DNA from: Triglochin maritima
Taxonomy: Eukaryota; Streptophyta; Magnoliopsida; Alismatales; Juncaginaceae
Reading direction: 5' to 3'
Assembly (NCBI GenBank): GCA_963682175.1
Contig: OY821789.1
Location: 1,860,001 to 1,924,000 of the forward strand
DNA: 64,000 nucleotides
Position 1 is the stretch's first letter, and each line of letters starts with the position of its first letter. The notes below the pieces were generated by a model, which worked only from the letters and a program-made list of their open reading frames with translations, did no database searches and was not told the origin of the DNA. This document shows positions 58,122-64,000 of this stretch, one piece after another. Both the position numbers and the translations under genes were made by a program.

Positions 58122-59337
58122 TTTTTTCTTCATTTTCATTTAATTTTTTGGTAGATTTTGATGCACTGTTCAGTGTTCACAACACTTACAAATTACTTCA
58201 CCTTTTCAATTTATTTTTGACAGCTGATTTAACATAGCTGCTTAAGTTTATGAGAGAACTGGAAATTGTTTTCTTTTGTTTGGAATTTTATTTGACAGAA
58301 TCACGTCTGTTTCCTTTCAAGCAAAGTCAGTTATGATTTATCTTCAATTGTTGGTCCTCCATGCACTTGTCATTTTGGGTCTAGTGTTGAGGGCCTTTGT
58401 CCGTAGAATGTATTATCTTCATGCTTCCTCGTTTGGAAAACAACAAAACTAAAAGCAAGTTATAAAATCCCAGTAATTGTTTTTGGAGTTCTAGTTTTGT
58501 TGCCGAAAGTTGATGGTTTGAAGTGGGTCACTGAAGGAGTTTTTTTCTCCGGAAGATCTAATTTTGCTTCACCTAAAAAGCTTGTTTGTTCTCTTTTCAT
58601 CTCTCCATCCCTGTATATATTTGTTATTAAAATTACAGAGTTCTAATCATAATATTGGTGATAAACAATTACATGGTGATAGAATTCTAATCATAATTAT
58701 GATTTATGAAGGTTTCATGGTCTGAAACAAAATCATAAGAAAAGAAACTAATTATTTCCTTGAAAAATGTCACTTTTTTCCGGCCGTCACCGGGCTTTGG
58801 CTGCTCGTCGGAATTCTTGTTTTTCGCAAGAATTGGACTGAATTCACAAGGAAGAAGGGGGCGACAACTTTACAGCACATTCGGATAACATACCACAGGA
58901 CGGTAGGGGACTTTTTCAAAAATACATCTGCCCTCCGTCAGTAAGTAGTGAAGAGCGTCTGGGTGTAAATTACAGGTAAGGTACCATGGCATATAATGCT
59001 TGATTTCTGGCTGACATACCTCTCGTAAGAAGACAATATAACACGACACCCCCTCTCATCCAAGAAGCCGAAGCATAGTTCCAGCATTTTATATTTTTTT
59101 AGTAAACAAGCGATTTGATTGAAAACTATAGCAGTGAGGACTGAATTGGCAACAATGCGACCACCAAATGTCGTAAGAAAACCACAATTGCCATTTCAGT
59201 AGTTTGTATAAAATGACCAAACAGATAAATGACAAATTAGTTTCTTGAAACCTACGAGACCTAAAATATATCCAAACAAATTAATCTAACTAAAAGCTTG
59301 AAACACAAACAAAAACGATAGATAGCTCTTCCACACA
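58122..59337. other. Convergent intergenic: 3' UTRs of BT1 and Alba genes
   Basis: T-rich 3' UTR of the BT1-type gene to about 58400 and the 3' UTR of the minus-strand Alba gene just before 59338. Between them I see no gene. A GC-richer patch near 58780-58980 has no coding signal. Confidence 0.5.
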
Positions 59338-60951
59338 TCAGCTCTGCTCCTCAACATCTCCTGCTGCTTCCCTCTCTTCAGCAGCAGCTGCCATCAGCTC
59401 ATCAAACTTCTCTGTTTTCCCCAACAATATTTCAATCTGAAAAATCAGACATAGATAAACAAGGATCAAGACAGTGATAGTAAATCACTTTCTATCGGAA
59501 CAGGTAAACACTTTGAGGGGAGCATTTGTTTTGAGATACTTATTCCTATGCAAGAGAAAATTTTAAACCATAATCTACCTTTGCTTTCTGGATAGGCCGT
59601 GCTCTTGACTCATCCTTCATTTCAACGGTAGATGTCAGGATCCCTGTAGAAGGTGTGTTAAGACACTCACAGGAATTGCACAAAATCTTGTAGATGTACA
59701 AAAATAATGAAAGAGAAGCCCACTTTTTTCAACAGCAAAGCCATTGTTCTTTAGGATTTCAGCAATAGTGACGACAGTTGCAATAGCTGCAGAATCATTC
59801 AAAGACCATTAATGAATACAAGAGTAGCAAGGAATAATGATTACATTAAAAAAAACCACAATAAATACAGGAGTAGTCAAGTAGACGGCATTATGAAAGT
59901 TCAGCAAGCACAACATGTGTAATTAGAAGCTTCCAGATTTGCTAGAGGCACTACTTATACATCTTTGATCCTCGTAATCATGCTTTTAATTATCTACTTT
60001 TAAGACACATTGAGAACTGAGATGCTTTCATTGAGAGAATAATGCAGAGGCAATTAAAAATGCAGTTTCAAAGTTTGAGTTACCGCATTACAACTTTGAA
60101 GAATAATGTTTAATCTCTCAATAAAATTAAGAAAAAGAAGAAAAAGATAACAAGAAGCAGTTTGTGTAATCTTCAAACTAAGTTATTAACAGAATGTACA
60201 GACCAAGTTAGTAAAAGAACAAAATTAACCAGTAAACTGATTAATTCCAATATTAGTACAAGAACATTACTAATGCATTTGAGTTGCATGGTTCAAAGAA
60301 ACACCTAAAATCAACAATTACAAAAAAAATCAAGGCAGATACACCAAGGTTAGCAGAGATCATACATACAGGCCTAGTTTAGTTGTTTTCTCAGAAATAT
60401 TTTCGAGTTGCTTATCGATTTTGTATGTTTCCACCCAAAGAGTATATTTTCAAACGAAGAGAGAAAACCAAATACACATTATACTTTTAGTAGTTAATAC
60501 TATACAAAGCGAAAACTTTCCCAAAATAAAGATTGTAACCAAAACAAAGTTTTTAAGTAATCGCAACTCATTAGATTTGCATCTAAATAACACTAATAGA
60601 CGAGCAGAACATTGAGATCATAGACTAAAAAACAAACACCAACAACGAAGATGGCAAAAAGAAAAGATAGAGATCGTACCCATCCCAAGAGCTGAAAGTT
60701 CAACCTCCTCATGCTGCTGCATGTATCTCTGCAAAACAACAAAAACCCTAAAAACCCTAACTTTCCGGTCCATAACCCCGACTTTCGTCACCATTAACGA
60801 AAAACTCTAGAAGCAGAGGAAGAAGAGAGATTACCTTGGCGAGGTTGACGTAGAAGAAGAGGGGCTTCTTGGTGTTGGAGACCTGGATGCGGTTCTTCTT
60901 GTGGGGCTCGCTGATGTCGATGTTGTTGACTCCTTCGGTGATCCCATCCAT
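59338..60951 (-). CDS. Alba family DNA/RNA-binding protein
   Basis: Small Alba-domain protein of the plant At1g29250/At2g34160 type (RNase P p20-like Alba group), binding RNA or DNA in cytosol or nucleus. Five exons: 60951-60835, 60728-60680, 59786-59724, 59643-59579, 59436-59338 (TGA), all GT-AG and in phase, giving 130 residues. Motifs: NRIQVSNTKKPLFFYVNLAK (Alba strand 1 and start of helix 1, across intron 1), RYMQQHEEVELSALGMAIAT, VVTIAEILKNNGFAVEK, RILTSTVEM, and an Ala/Glu-rich C-terminus. The ATG is preceded by a (GA)n leader. Length and exon pattern fit the small plant Alba proteins. Confidence 0.93.
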
Positions 60952-60973
60952 GACCGAAACCCTAACCCTAACG

Positions 60974-60978
<5 letters not shown>

Positions 60979-61009
<31 letters not shown>
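60979..61009. repeat. (AG)n microsatellite in Alba gene leader
   Basis: About 30 bases of AG repeat, CT on the transcribed-sense strand, 28 bases upstream of the ATG. Confidence 0.9.
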
Positions 61010-61010
<1 letters not shown>

Positions 61011-62574
61011 GATAGGAATAATAATAAGAACAACGAAAATAAACAAAGTCGGACACCAAACGGAAGTTGGGCTCTTGGTCGGGTCTTATATAGATGCGTC
61101 CCAAATACAATTCGGTAATAATATTGGAGATTTTCCTCCAAGAAAAAAATGCCGGAGATTCTTTTTCGTGACCTTGGACGTGGTCGTCTGCCCGTCTTTT
61201 ACTCCTAATACGGGTTGGCTTAATTAGAGTTGGCTGGTCTGAACTCTACGTTAATTTCACTTAACCTCTTAAACTTAAAAAGGTAACAATTTCTTCTCTT
61301 GAATTTTGTAATGTTTTGTTTCATAACTTTAAAATTTTATTATTTAAACATTAAATATTATTTTTTCCATTGTATCCTTAATAAAAAGTTAATATTAACT
61401 TTACATTAAAATTTAGATCAAATCAAAAGTCACATATAGTTCAAATTTTGATCGGATTCAATACAAATCCGTCCAAATTCGAACAAAATCTGACATCCGA
61501 TTCGATTCGAATTTTAACGTAAAATAAGTTTAGAAGTTTATCAAAGATACAATGCAAAAAAACGATGAATAAGAATTAAAATAACGATTATAAAACACAG
61601 ATTTAGGTGTAATAGCTATCAACTTTTAAAGTTTAAACTTTAAAACAGACGTGCAAAGTGAAATCAATACATAATTCAAGAAAACAAATTACAATCAAGC
61701 TTATATATATTAACAATAAAAGAACTAAATTTTACTTTTATTGAATTAATATTCATTAATGAGCCCTACCAATTACCATCTAAGGTCGGAAAAGATAACC
61801 TTCTCGTAGTAGAAGTTAAGGGAAACAAATTACAAAGAATATTGGATCATCATTTACATGAAAGTTGAAACCAAGATTGCACTCTTGTTGCAAGTCTCGC
61901 AACTATTCATGGAGCATATTAATTTGATGAACATGTCATGATGTTTCACCATCTGCAAAAATTCAGTGACTGAAATCTTGCCTATCGCCACACTATCCCG
62001 GCAACTGATTGATCATCTGGTTGATTTAAAGACTAAACGAAGCGGTTCATTAAGCGGATGACTAAAAGATCTCAATGAGCCCAAAATCATGATTCACGAG
62101 CTTTTTACCACTTGTAATCAGAAAACCCATTTGATTACTAACATCGGGAGTGACACACATCCTCTTACATTTTCCTGAAAGCTCTTGATATTCATCCAAG
62201 CTAAGCCGGTGAACGGAACCCAGGCAGACCTGGAAGAGAGTTCAATTACAAAGAATAGGACGTATAGCCGTTGCGCCAGTAACAGCGTATGAGAATAAGC
62301 AACCGAAGCTTGAATACTCCCATTGTGAGTCTCATCACCATCTTGAAATCTTCAGGATTTTCCTAGGAGGCGGGACACGGGGCATCTGAAAATCTTTGAT
62401 CAGGAGGTCATGAGGTATTTTCAAGTTCACCGAACCACCCATTCTCCAACTTTGGCACACCACATCCCCTTAAGTCAACTTCAGGCGACAGAAAAGCCCA
62501 ACTTCAAGAAACACAAGAGGCACAATCATGTTGACATTTGACAAACTTGCCAAAATAAACAGTGAGAAGCTGCA
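61010..62574. other. Alba promoter, intergenic DNA and 3' UTR of the MED17-like gene
   Basis: Promoter of the Alba gene near 61010-61250, AT-rich spacer, then a less AT-rich region (about 61900-62574) that is probably 3' UTR of the minus-strand gene. The plus-strand frame at 62528-62884 is a shadow of its last exon. Confidence 0.5.
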
Positions 62575-64000
62575 CTATGGCGTACTGCAGCTGCACAAGT
62601 TAATCAAGTCCATCAGTATCGAATATAATGCTTCTAGTGACAAATGCCCTAAAAACTTTTTGTTCTCGGATTCCATAGCTGCGGGTGACCTTGTGTGGGG
62701 TTTTCCGCCCTCGGTCCATCCATCATCCATTACCAACCACCAGGATATGCACCCACAAGCATCTTCAGGATCCACATGGGCAACTAGGCCGATTTTGCTG
62801 CCCTCATCTAGATCTAAGTATAAGCACAAGAAATCCTTGGTTGCATTCACACCCACCACCACAGCTTCCTCATGGAGCCAGTGAATAACCTGGCTCGCTA
62901 CCTGTTAAAAGAATCTCAATGTGAAATAAAGCCACAATTGGGACAAAAGAAATGTGATTGGCAGTGGTCACAACAAGTAATGGAATGCATAACCATAATT
63001 ACATTGTTAGGAAGCAAGCATTCAACATTAAGGACCATTCAAATAATGCAAGAATCCAACTGCAACATACCTGCTGCAAAAGAAGTACTGGAAGATCCAT
63101 CAAGTCACAACCATAGTTATTTGCCGGACGTATGTCTTTTGCATTACCACCAAATGAACCTACAACATTGGGAGCACAACCTCCACTGACATTAATGCGC
63201 TCATCAGTCACAACGACCATTAAACGAAATTGTACTCTCAAACTGGCTTTAGATTCTTCCGCGTCCAAAAGTTTCTGTCGTGGACCAACACGAGAGCTCA
63301 TTTTCGGAACCTTCATGGAGAGAGACCATGACGAAATCCGAGAATGCCACGTAGGGTTGGTTAGTAAATGAAGATATGGAGTTCCAGATGCCTGTATAAA
63401 AAACATTCGTTAAGATTATTTATACATCCTAAACATGCAAGTACAGATTTAGCATCTTACTAATTTTTCCAACTCTGACAGCACTTTTGTAGAAAAAATT
63501 CTATGAGATATCGTCAAACAGAAATGGCCCAGGAAACTCGAGCCATCGCCTGACTGGCTAGACTGATGCTTGATGATGGCACGAGCTTTTGCTCTAGTGA
63601 TAATATTTTCATGTAGGATGTGTTTTAAATAAATTTGGAAGCAGACTGGGTCAGGATATTTCAAATTGCTGTTACTACTTGTAATATGTTTTCTGTAACC
63701 AACCATCAAGTCTGATGAACTATTATCTGGAACTAAATTTCCCCCATCCCTGGACTGAGGCGTGGAATCGACTGCTTGTCCCACACTATCCTGCTCAGAA
63801 GGCATTAGGCACATAAATATGGAGATTTCTTCATTTATACCCAATTGCAAATAGTCTTCCCGCATTCCAATGATATTAACTCCTGATGAGGTGGAAAAAG
63901 TCTCACGATTGACGAAAGCAAAAACCTGGAAGAAGGAACCTCATCATTGGATGACGAGTGAAATACAGGGCCAAACAGTAAATAGGTTTACCTGCTCCTC
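62575..64000 (-). CDS. MED17: Mediator subunit 17-like protein, C-terminal part (gene continues past window end)
   Basis: Part of the head module of Mediator, which links transcription factors to RNA polymerase II. The 5' part is outside the window. Minus-strand exons: tail of one ending at 63992, then 63925-63461, 63391-63071 and 62901-62575 (TAG). All are GT-AG and phase 0, giving about 374 C-terminal residues here. Recognisable stretches: VFAFVNRETFSTSSGVNIIG, ARAIIKHQSS..LGHFCLT, NYGCDLMDLPVLLLQQ, VIHWLHEEA, and GLVAHVDPEDACGCISWWLV near the end. I recall these from plant MED17 C-termini; the match is from memory, so the name is less certain than the gene structure. No internal stop or frameshift. 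Confidence 0.75.

Overview
This is nuclear DNA of a flowering plant, most likely a eudicot (order not resolvable from the sequence). Genes have GT-AG introns, often a leader intron and GA/CT-rich leaders. The spaces between them are AT-rich and filled with plant transposons (PIF/Harbinger, hAT, MULE, TRIM, LINE and Gypsy remnants). I saw no rRNA, tRNA, CRISPR array or bacterial-type operon.

Layout. 1-3.7 kb: minus-strand gene for a small Gag1-like clamp-domain protein. 3.9-6.6 kb: two Harbinger-type elements and a Gypsy integrase relic. 10.2-12.3 kb: a SHINE/WIN1-type AP2/ERF gene. 14.2 kb: an intact miniature LTR retrotransposon (TRIM). 20.3-21.4 kb: a single-exon nucleotide-sugar transporter. 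25.1-28.3 kb: a hAT element with two Harbinger elements nested inside it. 28.8-29.5 kb: another Harbinger element. 31-32 kb: a minus-strand ER J-protein. 34.2-38.0 kb: a Harbinger element, then a possible TIR element made of 22-bp minisatellites and fold-back DNA. 38.1-46.7 kb: a 14-exon AFG1-like AAA ATPase gene carrying two frameshifts and a LINE and a MITE in its introns. 48.77-54.17 kb: a complete Mutator-like element (MULE). 55.1-58.1 kb: a Brittle-1 type adenine-nucleotide carrier. 59.3-61.0 kb: a minus-strand Alba-family protein. 62.6-64.0 kb: the 3' end of a minus-strand gene that looks like MED17 and runs off the window.

The host genes serve unrelated housekeeping and developmental roles: wax/cutin regulation, Golgi sugar-nucleotide transport, ER chaperoning, mitochondrial quality control, nucleotide transport, RNA binding and Mediator. 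What links them is likely old synteny. From memory, pairs of their Arabidopsis homologues are neighbours (SHN3 with At5g25400; At2g25520 with At2g25530; At4g32390 with At4g32400).

The most interesting object is the MULE. It has a direct repeat at both ends, long matching TIRs, an intact transposase frame, and a second gene on the opposite strand, converging on the transposase, which encodes the start of a plant mobile domain (PMD) protein. Each TIR holds an array of GC-rich palindromes and a TATA box pointing inward. The transposase leader is a sevenfold tandem array of an exon-intron-like unit. This is a MuDR-like two-gene layout with a PMD gene in the second position.
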